DNA of 64,000 bases from positions 156,441 to 220,440 of the forward strand of contig NZ_KZ319373.1 in assembly GCF_002744715.1 (NCBI RefSeq), in the 5' to 3' direction. The stretch comes from Marinobacter profundi. Lineage in GTDB: Bacteria > Pseudomonadota > Gammaproteobacteria > Pseudomonadales > Oleiphilaceae. The position numbers and the translations under genes were made by a program. Every line of letters starts with the position of its first letter. Position 1 is the first letter of the stretch. Below the pieces are notes generated by a model. That model did no database searches, had not been told where the DNA came from, and worked only from the letters and a program-made list of their open reading frames with translations. This document shows positions 10,970 through 20,176 of the stretch, in pieces.

Positions 10970-12331
10970 ATGAAATTGAACAAGACACTACTGGCCACGG
11001 GCGTACTTGCTGCAACACTGTTTGCCGGCAACGCCTTTGGCGCAGTCTCCGCACAGGAAGCGGCCAAGCTCGGGGACACCCTGACGCCCATCGGCGCTGA
11101 AAAAGCCGGTAACGGCAAAGAAATCCCGGCCTGGGACGGTGGTCTCAAGCAGATCCCGGCGGGTTACAAGGGCGACGGCATCTATGTCGATCCGTACCCC
11201 AACGACAAGATTCAGTTCACCATTGACCAGAGCAACGTCAGCCAGTACGCGGACAAACTGTCCCCGGGCCAGGTTGCGATGATCAAGAAGTACAGCGACT
11301 ACAAGATCCCGGTTTACCCGACCCATCGTCCGGCAGCCTATCCGAAGGAGGTCATGGACAAGTCCGTCGACAACGCCACCAAGGTGGAGTTGATCAAGGG
11401 CGGTAACGGCCTGGGTAACTACCAGGACGCCATTCCGTTCCCGATTCCCCAGAACGGCCTCGAGGTGATCTGGAACCACATCACCCGTTACCGCGGTGGT
11501 TCGGTGCAGCGGAACGTGGGCCAGGTAACGCCGACCGAAAGTGGCGCCTACAGTGTGGTCAAGTTCCAGGACGAGCTGACCTGGCGGGCCTACCTGAAGG
11601 ACTACAAGCCCAGCGAAGATCCCAACGTGCTGTTCTACTTCAAACAGGCCATCACCGGGCCGGCCCGTCTGGCGGGTAACGTCCTGCTGGTTCATGAAAC
11701 CATTGACCAGGTTGCCGAGCCTCGCCGGGCGTGGGTCTACAACGCCGGCCAGCGCCGGGTTCGTCGCGCGCCGCAGGTTGCCTATGACGGACCGGGTACC
11801 GCAGCGGACGGCATGCGGACCTCCGATAACTTTGACATGTTCAACGGCGCGCCGGATCGTTACAACTGGGAGCTGATTGGCAAGAAGGAAATGTACATCC
11901 CGTACAACTCCTACAAGCTGGTGGATCGCAAGCTCAAGTATGACCAGATCATCAAGCCGGGCCACATCAACCAGGACCTGACCCGTTACGAGCTGCACCG
12001 CGTGTGGCACGTGCGGGCCACCCTGAAGCCGGGTGAGCGCCACATCTACGCCCAGCGTGACTTCTACATCGACGAAGACAGCTGGCAGGCCACCGTAATC
12101 GACCATTACGACGGTCGTGGTGAACTGTGGCGGGTTGCCGAGGCCCACAGCATGTACTTCTACGATCAGGAAGTGCCCTGGTACGCCATCGAAACCCTCT
12201 ATGATCTGCTGTCCGGCCGCTACCTGGCCCTGGGCCTGACCAACGAGGAAACCGATCCCTACGCCTTCGGGGTAGAGCGCTCCTCCCGGGATTACACCCC
12301 GGCAGCCCTGCGCCGCGCCGGTACCCGGTAA
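10970..12331 (+). CDS. DUF1329 family periplasmic protein
   Basis: 453 aa with a signal peptide (MKLNKTLLATGVLAATLF..., cleavage near FG-AV). The body carries DUF1329 features: LGDTLTPIGAEKAGN near the mature N-terminus, IPAWDGG, and ELHRVWHVRATLKPG toward the C-terminus. These proteins resemble LolA/LolB-like lipid-binding folds by prediction, but the function is unproven. ATG with a GAGGT-type ribosome-binding site, immediately after the DUF1302 gene. A REPIN pair follows the stop. Confidence 0.9.
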   Translation: MKLNKTLLATGVLAATLFAGNAFGAVSAQEAAKLGDTLTPIGAEKAGNGKEIPAWDGGLKQIPAGYKGDGIYVDPYPNDKIQFTIDQSNVSQYADKLSPGQVAMIKKYSDYKIPVYPTHRPAAYPKEVMDKSVDNATKVELIKGGNGLGNYQDAIPFPIPQNGLEVIWNHITRYRGGSVQRNVGQVTPTESGAYSVVKFQDELTWRAYLKDYKPSEDPNVLFYFKQAITGPARLAGNVLLVHETIDQVAEPRRAWVYNAGQRRVRRAPQVAYDGPGTAADGMRTSDNFDMFNGAPDRYNWELIGKKEMYIPYNSYKLVDRKLKYDQIIKPGHINQDLTRYELHRVWHVRATLKPGERHIYAQRDFYIDEDSWQATVIDHYDGRGELWRVAEAHSMYFYDQEVPWYAIETLYDLLSGRYLALGLTNEETDPYAFGVERSSRDYTPAALRRAGTR

Positions 12332-12352
12332 TCGGCAGGGATGTTGAACCCA

Positions 12353-12415
12353 GGGGACAGACCCAAGGTCAGTCCCCTTGGCTGAGAATCGGGGACTGAC
12401 CTTTGGTCTGTCCCC
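12353..12415. repeat. REPIN C: forward plus inverted REP copy
   Basis: Forward copy at 12353-12377 and inverted copy at 12391-12415 with a 13-bp centre. The whole 63-bp unit can fold as one long hairpin or two short ones. It lies 21 bp after the DUF1329 stop. The remainder of the 333-bp gap to the LuxR gene holds an AT-richer stretch near 12485-12545 that may contain a promoter; no consensus stood out. Confidence 0.92.
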
Positions 12416-12664
12416 TTTCCCTGTGAACACCATCACAAAACCCACCGGTTAACGTTGGCATTACGTCACCAACTACGCGTCAGCACCGTCAATTTTTTGC
12501 AGCCCGCCCCCTGTTTGGTTTACTCTTCCTCCGTATCATACTAAAGGCGTACCCGATGCAGGTCGCCAACTCAGAAGTCATGGCAGAGAACACCTGAAAG
12601 CCGGCCGGGCGTTTACCGGTCCTTGTTTGCCGGCTGTTTGCGACGGGGCGGGACGGGGCAGAGA

Positions 12665-15472
12665 GTGAAACCATTCGACGATGGCTGTGCGGCTAATGAC
12701 GAATTCCAGTCCGTACTCGGCAGTACGACCCAGGGCGAGCTGATCTGGGACCTGCTGCGACAGCGTGTCCGTACTCCGGAACAACCTTCCGACTACCTGG
12801 TCCGGCCCGGCCTGAGCGCAAGGCTGCAGGGTGCTCTGGCACCGGGGGCCATTCTCCACCTTGAAGCGCCCTCCGGCTTTGGCAAAACCCTGGCCCTGAG
12901 TGCCGCGCTGGCGGAGTCATCAGGCCATCCGAATCTGCAGTGGATTTCCCTGACCAGCCAGGACAACGACGCCGTCCGTCTGCTGGCCTTGCTCACTATC
13001 GCCTTGCGGGCGCCGGGGCAGCAGGACGTTCCTGCCGGTCGCCAGCGGGTCGGCGGCATGGCCGATGCACTTTCCCTGTTACTTGGCGAAACACCGCAAC
13101 AGACCCAGCCAGCGCCCGTCACCCTGGTGCTGGATAACGTGGACCAGGTGGTCAGTCCGTCGGCGGTTGCCTTGCTGGAGCAGTTGCTGGCGGAGTTGCC
13201 ACCCTGGCTGTCGCTGGCACTGATCTCCCGCAAGGCGCTGCCCTTCGAGACCCACGGCCTGGAACTGGGTGGTCGCTTTACCCGCATTGCCGGCGACTCA
13301 CTCGAGCTGTCCCGCTCGGAAACGCTGGCGTTTTTCGAGCCGGCGATTGCTGACGGCAAGCTCACCACCGTCGCGGTGGAACATCTCTATTCCCTGACCG
13401 AAGGCTGGCTGACCCCGCTGGCGCTGTATCGCCGGGAACTGGCCACCGCCACCAACGAGCGTTTTCCGATCCAGGAAACCCTCAATGTCGAACGCTTCCT
13501 GCGGGACTCGGTTTTTGGCCGGCTGACCCCGGCGCAACAACGCTCGCTGGCGATGATGGCGGAGCTGGATTCCATTTCCGATGACCTGTTCGCAGCGATG
13601 GCGGATGACGTCTGCGACCGCCAGTTCAGGCCTTCCCGGGTGGTGGCCAGCGGGCTGCCCATGCGCAGTGTTCCGGGTCGTGGCCGCTGGTACCGGCTCA
13701 ACCCGTTGCTGCGGGAATGGTTGCTGGTGCCGGGGCTGGATGACCGTGAAGCCCGTGCCATGGTGGCCAGTCGCTGGTTTGAGAAGCGCGACGAATTCCC
13801 CGAGGCGCTGCGTTATGCGCTGATCAGCAACGACGTCGAAGAAGCCCTGCGTATCGCAGCGGAAGGCTCCGAGGCCTTGCTGGTGGGTCAGGACACGGCG
13901 TCGCTGTTACGGTTGCAGCGCTCGTTGCCCGCGGGCCTGTTCCAGCGCAGTCCGCGGCTGCGGATCGTCTACGGCTGGGTCCATGCCATTGGCGGTCAGT
14001 TCCGCGCGGCCCGGGCCTTGCTCGATGGCCTGCCGGAAGAAGACCGGCTGGCAATGAAAGGCCGGATCCATGCCCTGATGGCGGTGATCCTGCGGGGCGA
14101 AGGCAGTGTTGAGGCCGCCATCGAGGAGGCCGACCTGGCACTGTCCTGCGGCGAGTTGTCGACCCAGGCGCAACTGGTGTCCCAGCTGATCCGCGCCAGC
14201 GCCATGTGTGCCCGTGGCCGTTTCAGTGAGGCGCGCAGTGCCAATCGTATTGCCGCCCGTCTGGCGCGGGAGGCGGGTGACCCGGGGTCGGAAATTCTCG
14301 CGGTCTACGCCCACGCCCGCATTGAATTGGGTAAAGGGTCCCTGCGGCACTCGGAACAGCTGTTGCGGACGGCCCTCGACACCGCCATGAACGTCTCTAA
14401 CCGGCCGGCCCGGGTGGGTGAAATCCGCCTGCAGCTGAACCTCGCCCTCGTACTCTGGCACCAGGGCAGGGAAGCGGAGGCCGACCGCCTGCTGGTGACC
14501 TGCGGTCGCTACGCCGAGCAATCCCGTGACCTGGGCCTGCTGCTGATTATGGCGCTGCGGGTACTGATCTGCCGCTCCCAGGGACGGCTGGACGACGCCT
14601 TTGCCTGGATCGGCCAGGCGGAACGTACCATGCAGTCCTGGCAGGTGGATGACACCGTCTACGTGCCGGTGCTGGAAGCGCTCAAGGCCAACTGCTGGCT
14701 GGCGCTCGATCAGCCGGACAGCGCAGCGATGGCGCTCCGGCGCCTGGAGCCATACCGCCGCCGACGCTGCGCGCCGGAGCTGATTCCGGTTATGCCGGGG
14801 CTGCTGGATTGCCTCCAGGTGCGTCTGGATCTGCGGCTGGGTCATGACAAGGCCGCCGCCAAGCTGCTGGAGGCCATTCGCCAGGAACCGTTCATCATCG
14901 CCGGCCAGGCTGGTGAGGGTCAGAAGGGTGAGAGTCAGGAGGGTGAGAGTCAGGAGGGTGAGAGTCAGGAGGGTAAGCGTGCGCCGGCCGATGTGGTGTT
15001 ACCCTTTGGCCTGGCCCTACAGGTCCGCTTGCTGCAGGTGGTGCTGGATTACCGCAGTGGCCGGATAGCAGACGCCCGTAACGGATTGCTGACCGCTATT
15101 GAAGAGGCGGCGCCGGAGCATTACATCAGCCCCTTCCTCGAGCTCCGGGAGGAGTTGGTCGAGCCCTTGCAGAAAGTGCTTGCTGCACCGCAGACGGCGG
15201 CCCACGGGGCATTTGCCAGCGCACTGAGGCATGCTTTCGGCCTGCCGGAAGCGAGTCAGGAGCCCGTTGCCCAGCTCGCGGAGCCGATCAGCGACCGGGA
15301 GCAGGCGGTGCTGGAACTCATCGCCCAGGGCCTCTCCAACCAGGACATCGCCGACCGTCTGCACATCTCCCTGCACACGGTGAAAACCCATGCCCGCCGG
15401 ATCAACGCCAAGCTGGAAGTGCGCTCCCGCACCCAGGCCATTGTCCGGGCGCGGGAACTGGGGCTGCTATAG
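12665..15472 (+). CDS. Large LuxR-family (MalT/AlkS-like) transcriptional regulator
   Basis: About 935 aa from the GTG at 12665 (chosen for the G-rich ribosome-binding site; an upstream in-frame TTG at 12623 is possible). N-terminal STAND-type ATPase with P-loop APSGFGKT (residues 68-75) and Walker B-like VTLVLDNVDQV, a long helical-repeat middle region, and a C-terminal LuxR helix-turn-helix (ISDREQAVLELIAQGLSNQ... HTVKTHARRINAKL). This is the MalT/AlkS architecture, an ATP- and inducer-dependent activator. Its position suggests control of the DUF1302/DUF1329 pair. The residues before the DNA-binding part contain a 15-bp tandem repeat. Confidence 0.9.
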   Translation: MKPFDDGCAANDEFQSVLGSTTQGELIWDLLRQRVRTPEQPSDYLVRPGLSARLQGALAPGAILHLEAPSGFGKTLALSAALAESSGHPNLQWISLTSQDNDAVRLLALLTIALRAPGQQDVPAGRQRVGGMADALSLLLGETPQQTQPAPVTLVLDNVDQVVSPSAVALLEQLLAELPPWLSLALISRKALPFETHGLELGGRFTRIAGDSLELSRSETLAFFEPAIADGKLTTVAVEHLYSLTEGWLTPLALYRRELATATNERFPIQETLNVERFLRDSVFGRLTPAQQRSLAMMAELDSISDDLFAAMADDVCDRQFRPSRVVASGLPMRSVPGRGRWYRLNPLLREWLLVPGLDDREARAMVASRWFEKRDEFPEALRYALISNDVEEALRIAAEGSEALLVGQDTASLLRLQRSLPAGLFQRSPRLRIVYGWVHAIGGQFRAARALLDGLPEEDRLAMKGRIHALMAVILRGEGSVEAAIEEADLALSCGELSTQAQLVSQLIRASAMCARGRFSEARSANRIAARLAREAGDPGSEILAVYAHARIELGKGSLRHSEQLLRTALDTAMNVSNRPARVGEIRLQLNLALVLWHQGREAEADRLLVTCGRYAEQSRDLGLLLIMALRVLICRSQGRLDDAFAWIGQAERTMQSWQVDDTVYVPVLEALKANCWLALDQPDSAAMALRRLEPYRRRRCAPELIPVMPGLLDCLQVRLDLRLGHDKAAAKLLEAIRQEPFIIAGQAGEGQKGESQEGESQEGESQEGKRAPADVVLPFGLALQVRLLQVVLDYRSGRIADARNGLLTAIEEAAPEHYISPFLELREELVEPLQKVLAAPQTAAHGAFASALRHAFGLPEASQEPVAQLAEPISDREQAVLELIAQGLSNQDIADRLHISLHTVKTHARRINAKLEVRSRTQAIVRARELGLL
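14912..14971 (+). repeat. In-frame 15-bp tandem repeat in the LuxR gene
   Basis: Four 15-bp units (14912-14926 diverged, then three identical at 14927-14941, 14942-14956 and 14957-14971, each GGTGAGAGTCAGGAG) encode GEGQK followed by three GESQE. The repeat keeps the frame and makes a polar linker in the helical region. Such repeats change copy number by slippage. Confidence 0.9.
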
Positions 15473-15490
15473 CCCCCGCGGGGACCTCCC

Positions 15491-15741
15491 GGGGACTGAC
15501 CTTAGGTCTGTCCCCTTCCTGCTCAACAGGCTAGTTTTTCGGGGACAGACCCAAGGTCAGTCCCCAAATCTGCAATTCCCTCCGGGGACAGACCCGAGGT
15601 CAGTCCCCAAATCTGCAATTCCCTCCGGGGACAGACCCGAGGTCAGTCCCCAAATCTGCAATCTCCTCTCCGGGGACAGACCCAAGGTCAGTCCCCTTGT
15701 CAGGCGGGTACCTCCCGGGGACTGACCTTGGGTCTGTCCCC
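15491..15741. repeat. REP cluster D, six copies
   Basis: Inverted copy 15491-15515; forward copies 15541-15565, 15584-15608, 15627-15651 and 15672-15696; closing inverted copy 15717-15741. The starts from 15541 onward are 43, 43, 45 and 45 bp apart, and the spacer (AAATCTGCAATTCCCTCC) is repeated almost unchanged. The last copy lies inside the 3' end of the convergent acyltransferase gene. Between LuxR and that gene nothing else is seen. Confidence 0.95.
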
Positions 15742-16632
15742 TTCCGATTTAAGCTCATCCATCCGGCGATCCTTGGCGGCCCAAAGTTCGGTTACCCAGG
15801 CCTGGAAGGCCTTCTTGGTGCCGAAGTCGTTCTCGTAGTCCATGCCGAGGAACTGCTGCGGTATCTCCAGTTCGCGGATGTCGATGATGATCCGCGGGAT
15901 GCGGCCACACAGGTAGTCCCAGATTCCCTTGCGGCCGTCCGGGTAGACGATGGTGACGTCCAGCATGGTGTGCAGGGTGTCGCCCATGGCGCTCAGCACG
16001 AAGCCGGTACCGCCGGCACGGGGTTTCAGCAGGTTGCGGTAGGGAGAGCGCTGGGCCTTGTGCTTGGCGGGGGTCAGCCGGGTGCCTTCCATGAAGTTGA
16101 ACACGGTGACCGGGGTATAACGGAATTTCTCACAGGCGGCGCGGGTGGTTTCCAGGTCCTTACCCCGCAGTTCCGGCCGTTTCGCAATCTGCTCACGGGT
16201 GTGCCGACGCATGAACGGGAAGTCCAGTGCCCACCAGGCCACTCCCAGCAGCGGTACCCAGATCAGCTGTTGCTTGAGGAAAAACTTCAGCAGCGGGATG
16301 CGGCTGTTGAGGATGTACTGAATGGCCGGAATGTCAGTCCAGCTCTGGTGATTGCAGGTGACAAAATACCAGTGCTCCCGGCTCAGCCCCTCCGCGCCCC
16401 GCACGTCCCATTCCACCTTGTGGAGGATATCCACCAGCCGGTTGTTGAAACCGATCCACAGGTAAGCGATGCGGTTCAGCACCACGGTGCAGCCTTTGCG
16501 CACCGGTGTCAGCGGCAGCACCAGCTTGAGGACGGCGAACAGGATCAGGAACGGGAACAGGATCAGGGTGTTGAGCAGGATGGCCAACACTGCGAGCGTG
16601 CCCTTCAGAGGCGCGGGCAGGAAGTTAAGCAT
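15700..16632 (-). CDS. PlsC-type acyltransferase (YihG-like)
   Basis: 310 aa inner-membrane 1-acyl-glycerol-3-phosphate acyltransferase family protein. N-terminal hydrophobic segments (about residues 10-40), then the acyltransferase motif NHQSWTD (H-x4-D) and the FMEGTR substrate motif. Best match by features is the YihG/YihG-like group. The last ~14 residues (…EGDRPKVSPREVPA) are encoded by an REP palindrome, meaning an REP insertion has replaced or extended the natural C-terminus. ATG start; REP array E lies directly upstream. Confidence 0.88.
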   Translation of the reverse strand: MLNFLPAPLKGTLAVLAILLNTLILFPFLILFAVLKLVLPLTPVRKGCTVVLNRIAYLWIGFNNRLVDILHKVEWDVRGAEGLSREHWYFVTCNHQSWTDIPAIQYILNSRIPLLKFFLKQQLIWVPLLGVAWWALDFPFMRRHTREQIAKRPELRGKDLETTRAACEKFRYTPVTVFNFMEGTRLTPAKHKAQRSPYRNLLKPRAGGTGFVLSAMGDTLHTMLDVTIVYPDGRKGIWDYLCGRIPRIIIDIRELEIPQQFLGMDYENDFGTKKAFQAWVTELWAAKDRRMDELKSEGDRPKVSPREVPA

Positions 16633-16664
16633 CTGGGATTGATTCTCCGGGGCTCGGGTTTACC

Positions 16665-16885
16665 GGGGACAGACCGGAGGTCAGTCGCCCTGCTTTTTAA
16701 GTCCGGGGACAGACCGGAGGTCAGTCCCCTTGCTTTTAAATCCGGGGACAGACCCGAGGTCAGTCCCCTTGCACTGATATCCGGGGACAGACCGGAGGTC
16801 AGTCCCCTTGCACTGATATCCGGGGACAGACCCAAGGTCAGTCCCCTAACTCTGCCGCCAGGGGACTGACCTTGGGTCTGTCCCC
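16665..16885. repeat. REP cluster E, six copies with 39-bp period
   Basis: Forward copies at 16665-16689, 16705-16729, 16744-16768, 16783-16807 and 16822-16846, closed by an inverted copy at 16861-16885. Starts are 40, 39, 39, 39 and 39 bp apart. Spacers are related (TTGCACTGATATCC occurs twice). The array fills the gap between two minus-strand genes, just upstream of the acyltransferase start and after the Bax-like stop. Confidence 0.96.
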
Positions 16886-16899
16886 GGAAATTACGAATT

Positions 16900-17730
16900 T
16901 TACTTCGATTCGCGGCCAGAATTGGCAAATTTGCGGTCATAATACCCCAAATTGTTGTGGCCGATCATCGCTCGAATCTCTTTTACATAGTCCTCGCCGC
17001 GCTCGGAATAGCCGATCAGGCCGCCGGCCAGGGCGTTGCCATCCGGGAATTCGCTGTTGTTGCGATCCTTCTCGCGGATATCCCGCAGCGTCTGGTAGGT
17101 CTGGTGACGGTTCAGGTTCTGGATATAGGCCTGAACGGACTGGTAGGGTGAGGCGAATCGTGCCACCTCGTGACTCGCACCTTCTACCCGGCTCTGAGGC
17201 ACCAGGCCGCAGCCCTTGCTGAAGCACCACTGGCCGAACAGGTTGTTGCCTTCGGTGGCAAAGCGCGAGGTGCCCCAGGCGGATTCGTTGGCGGCCTGGG
17301 CCATCACCAGCGACGGTGGAATCACATCCAGCCGTTTCAGCAGACGGGCGAACAGCTCGGGGCTGCCGGGTTCCTCATCCACCCGCAGGCGTTCGGCCTG
17401 GGCTTCCAGCCAGCGTACCTGGCTGCTGGTGAGTTTGTCCCTGCCTGCGAGGGATTCCAGGTACGCCCGTTCCATCAGGATGCGGCTGTTCGCCAGTTCG
17501 ATACGGGGATACAGGAACGAAAAGAACGCCGCCTTTTTCTCGGTGGTGTCGCGAATCGCCGCGAAATCCGGCAGCTCTGCGGCTGCCCACTTCGGCAGTG
17601 GCGGCAGGCCCCGGGTCGCGATATCCCGCAGCGCTGCCTGGTCCACCGGTTTCGGGGTATACCAGAGGCCGGCAAGAGCGGCGACGAGCAGCGGAACCAG
17701 CAGTAACAGGGAGCGGCCAGCGACGGACAT
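16900..17730 (-). CDS. Bax-like glucosaminidase-domain protein
   Basis: 276 aa. An N-terminal signal anchor (residues ~5-22) is followed by a mannosyl-glycoprotein endo-beta-N-acetylglucosaminidase-like domain with AQAANESAWGTSRFA, where the glutamate is the expected catalytic acid, and NNLFGQWCF. This matches the Bax family of peptidoglycan hydrolase-like proteins acting in the periplasm. ATG start with upstream AG-rich sequence. Stands alone between the lipoprotein gene and REP cluster E. Confidence 0.88.
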   Translation of the reverse strand: MSVAGRSLLLLVPLLVAALAGLWYTPKPVDQAALRDIATRGLPPLPKWAAAELPDFAAIRDTTEKKAAFFSFLYPRIELANSRILMERAYLESLAGRDKLTSSQVRWLEAQAERLRVDEEPGSPELFARLLKRLDVIPPSLVMAQAANESAWGTSRFATEGNNLFGQWCFSKGCGLVPQSRVEGASHEVARFASPYQSVQAYIQNLNRHQTYQTLRDIREKDRNNSEFPDGNALAGGLIGYSERGEDYVKEIRAMIGHNNLGYYDRKFANSGRESK

Positions 17731-17815
17731 ACAACCTCTCGTACAAAAATATGCCTATGATTGTAACAGGTTATACGTCGTCTTCACCCGCTGGACCAAT
17801 ACCCACATTTTCCCC

Positions 17816-20056
17816 TTACTCCGGCAACCGTGTCGCCAGCACCAGCCCCACTGCCTGTTCCGTACCATCAGTCTTGTGCACCCGCAGCACAAACTGGTCC
17901 TGGTCGGCCGTTACAAAGCCCTCCAGCACCAGGCCATCGGCATTCAGCCGCACCTGGCCGTTGCCCGGGCTGCTGTAGCCCAGCAGCAGGTCGGCGGGGA
18001 TGATTGCAGTTGGCGCGGAGACAGTGCCGGCATCCACCTGATGGACAACCTCTACCCCTTGCCAGGACAAGGTCGCCTGGCTGGCGGAGTTGATGGTCAG
18101 CACCGCGCCCTGCAACTGGGTCAGCCAGTTACTGCCGGTGGCCATCCCCAGCATCACTCCGTGCAGCCGGTAACGCCCGCTGACGGGGGGTGCGGTGGTG
18201 GCCTGTTCGCCGGCCAGCAGCAGGCCGTCACCGGTGGTGGTGTTGTCCAGGTTGAAGGCCAGCAGGCTGCCGTCCGGGGCGCTGGCGCCTGTGCCCAGTT
18301 CGGGTGTTTCGGTGCTGCTGGAGGGCAGGGTGATGTCCAGGCTCAGCCGGCCGATATTCCGTACGCCGCTACTGAGCACCGAGGGCCGCGCGGTGAGTAA
18401 CCGTTCACCATCCCGGTTGCCGCTGCCGCCGGTGACCGCACCGCTGCTGTCCCGCAGCAACCGCAGGGTAGACAAGGCCTGGCTCACCGTCTGGCCATTG
18501 ACCTGCCAGCTGCCCACGCCGGATTCAATCACTACCGGGGTGGCGTTGTTGCCCATGCGGTTGGAGAGGCTGACCACGTTGTACTGACGACCGCTAAGGC
18601 TGGCGGTATCAAAGTCCATGGCGCGGCCAAGGTTCATCTCCAGCACACCGGTATACTGGTTTTCCAGCAGTCGACCCCGGCGCAGCTCACCGTCCACCGC
18701 CTGCAATTCGATGGCTTTGCCGGCGCTGAAATAGCTGGCCAGCACCCGGTCCGGCTTGCTGTCTGCACTACCGTCGGCAACACTCGCCACAAAGGCGTCC
18801 AAATAGTAGGGGTTGCGGGTCCAGCCGATGATCCGCGAGCTGCCACGGCCGGTTACGCTCTGGTAGAGCGCCCGTCCGGCCAGCAGCCGGGTGTTGTCCG
18901 CCAGGGTTGCGGCGCCCGGGGCGGAGGCATGGCTGTTGCGATCCCAGACATCGGAACCCAGGGAATAGAAACTGTTGGCGGCGGTCTGGGCCAGGGTTTC
19001 GCGGTCGTAGGGTACATCGCTGGCCAGCGAGGTGATGCTGATGCCGATGACGTCGAAGGTGGTCAGGGTCAGCCCCGGATAGACCCAGGCCACACCGTTG
19101 TCATCCTCCAGCCGTTCCTCCTGGGCGGTCCGTACCCCCCACTGGCCGGCGCCTTCAAACGCGCTGTCCAGAAAGGTCTGACCCAGCTCGAAACCGGCCC
19201 ACACCGTGTTGTAATCCGCGGCACTGGCGGTGATCTTGCCGGACGACTCGCTGCCCAGCAGGGCATAGCGCGCCATGGCCGCCACGTAGCCGGCAAAGTC
19301 CGCGCGCTGGTCCAGAAACGCCACCGCAGCGGGCAGATCCAGGGTGCCGGGAATGTCGATCTCGAAATCGTGGACCTGGTCGGCCAGGGTCGACCAGACA
19401 TACTTGTTGAGGCACAGGTTGTCGTCGGTGCTTTCCACGCAGTCCATCACCTGGGCAAACTCGCCGGCGGTATAGCTGCCAAGGGAGCGGGCCAGCAGGT
19501 ACTCGGAAAAGGGGTTGACCTTCACATCACGGTCGTCATCCGCCACCAGTGCCCGCATCCGGGTATTGCCGACCACGGCCTCGACCACCACATCCGGGCC
19601 AACCGGCAGGCCGTCGGGAAAGGTGATGATTTCCCGTCCGCTGTCATCGGTCCGCCGGGTGACACTGACCGCTCCCAGCGGCTGCAGGGACTGGCTGGTG
19701 CGATACACCTCAATGCGGTCTGCGGTCACAATGCGCAGGTTGCGGCGGGTCAGCTCGCCGTCGGGCGCCACCGCTCCCGGTACCTCCACGGTAACCCGGA
19801 TCTCGTTCTTTGCCAGCCCGATGGTGTTGCTGGAGTCCCCCGTGGTGCCGGACTGGAAATCGTCCACCGGATTCTTCGCGGGAGGAAAGCTGTTGGGCTG
19901 GGCAGATGCGCCGTCGATGGCATCCTCACCGCTGCCACAACCGCCAAGCAGGGTGGCGCCGGCAAGGGTCAGTGCGGTCAGCAGACTGGTAAATGTCCTG
20001 CCGGGGAGGCCTTGAACGGGAGTGAAACAGCGTGGTCGGAGCTGACGAGTCTGCAT
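17816..20056 (-). CDS. Large lipoprotein of unknown function
   Basis: About 746 aa from the ATG at 20056. The signal sequence ends in a lipobox (LLGGC, lipidated cysteine at residue 40), so it is an envelope lipoprotein. An unstructured Asn/Ser/Pro/Asp-rich stretch follows, then alternating hydrophobic/polar sequence and a helical segment around LLARSLGSYTAGEFAQVMDCV. I do not recognise a characterised domain. Frame openness, normal codon use and the clear lipobox support it as a real gene. A longer start 25 codons upstream is open but would bury the signal peptide. Confidence 0.75.
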   Translation of the reverse strand: MQTRQLRPRCFTPVQGLPGRTFTSLLTALTLAGATLLGGCGSGEDAIDGASAQPNSFPPAKNPVDDFQSGTTGDSSNTIGLAKNEIRVTVEVPGAVAPDGELTRRNLRIVTADRIEVYRTSQSLQPLGAVSVTRRTDDSGREIITFPDGLPVGPDVVVEAVVGNTRMRALVADDDRDVKVNPFSEYLLARSLGSYTAGEFAQVMDCVESTDDNLCLNKYVWSTLADQVHDFEIDIPGTLDLPAAVAFLDQRADFAGYVAAMARYALLGSESSGKITASAADYNTVWAGFELGQTFLDSAFEGAGQWGVRTAQEERLEDDNGVAWVYPGLTLTTFDVIGISITSLASDVPYDRETLAQTAANSFYSLGSDVWDRNSHASAPGAATLADNTRLLAGRALYQSVTGRGSSRIIGWTRNPYYLDAFVASVADGSADSKPDRVLASYFSAGKAIELQAVDGELRRGRLLENQYTGVLEMNLGRAMDFDTASLSGRQYNVVSLSNRMGNNATPVVIESGVGSWQVNGQTVSQALSTLRLLRDSSGAVTGGSGNRDGERLLTARPSVLSSGVRNIGRLSLDITLPSSSTETPELGTGASAPDGSLLAFNLDNTTTGDGLLLAGEQATTAPPVSGRYRLHGVMLGMATGSNWLTQLQGAVLTINSASQATLSWQGVEVVHQVDAGTVSAPTAIIPADLLLGYSSPGNGQVRLNADGLVLEGFVTADQDQFVLRVHKTDGTEQAVGLVLATRLPE

Positions 20057-20176
20057 GCCTGAGAGTCCGTATTCAGAACGTGAGGCAGCAGTGTAGCAAG
20101 GGGCAGGGTGGTAAAAAGTGAGCCGGGCCACGAATCCGCAGCCCGGCCCGGCAGGGCTCTGTCGATCAGCACGGCA

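Noticed and set aside
10988..12445. Open frame of 485 codons antisense to the DUF1329 gene
   Set aside because: Shadow frame; the sense gene has a signal peptide and family motifs.
16665..16885. CRISPR-like appearance of the 39-bp-period arrays
   Set aside because: The repeat is a mismatched palindrome, spacers are short and repeated, one copy is inverted in each array and no cas genes are present.
18000..20062. Long forward frames opposite the large lipoprotein
   Set aside because: Low-complexity antisense translation, and the minus-strand gene has a lipobox and normal codon pattern.
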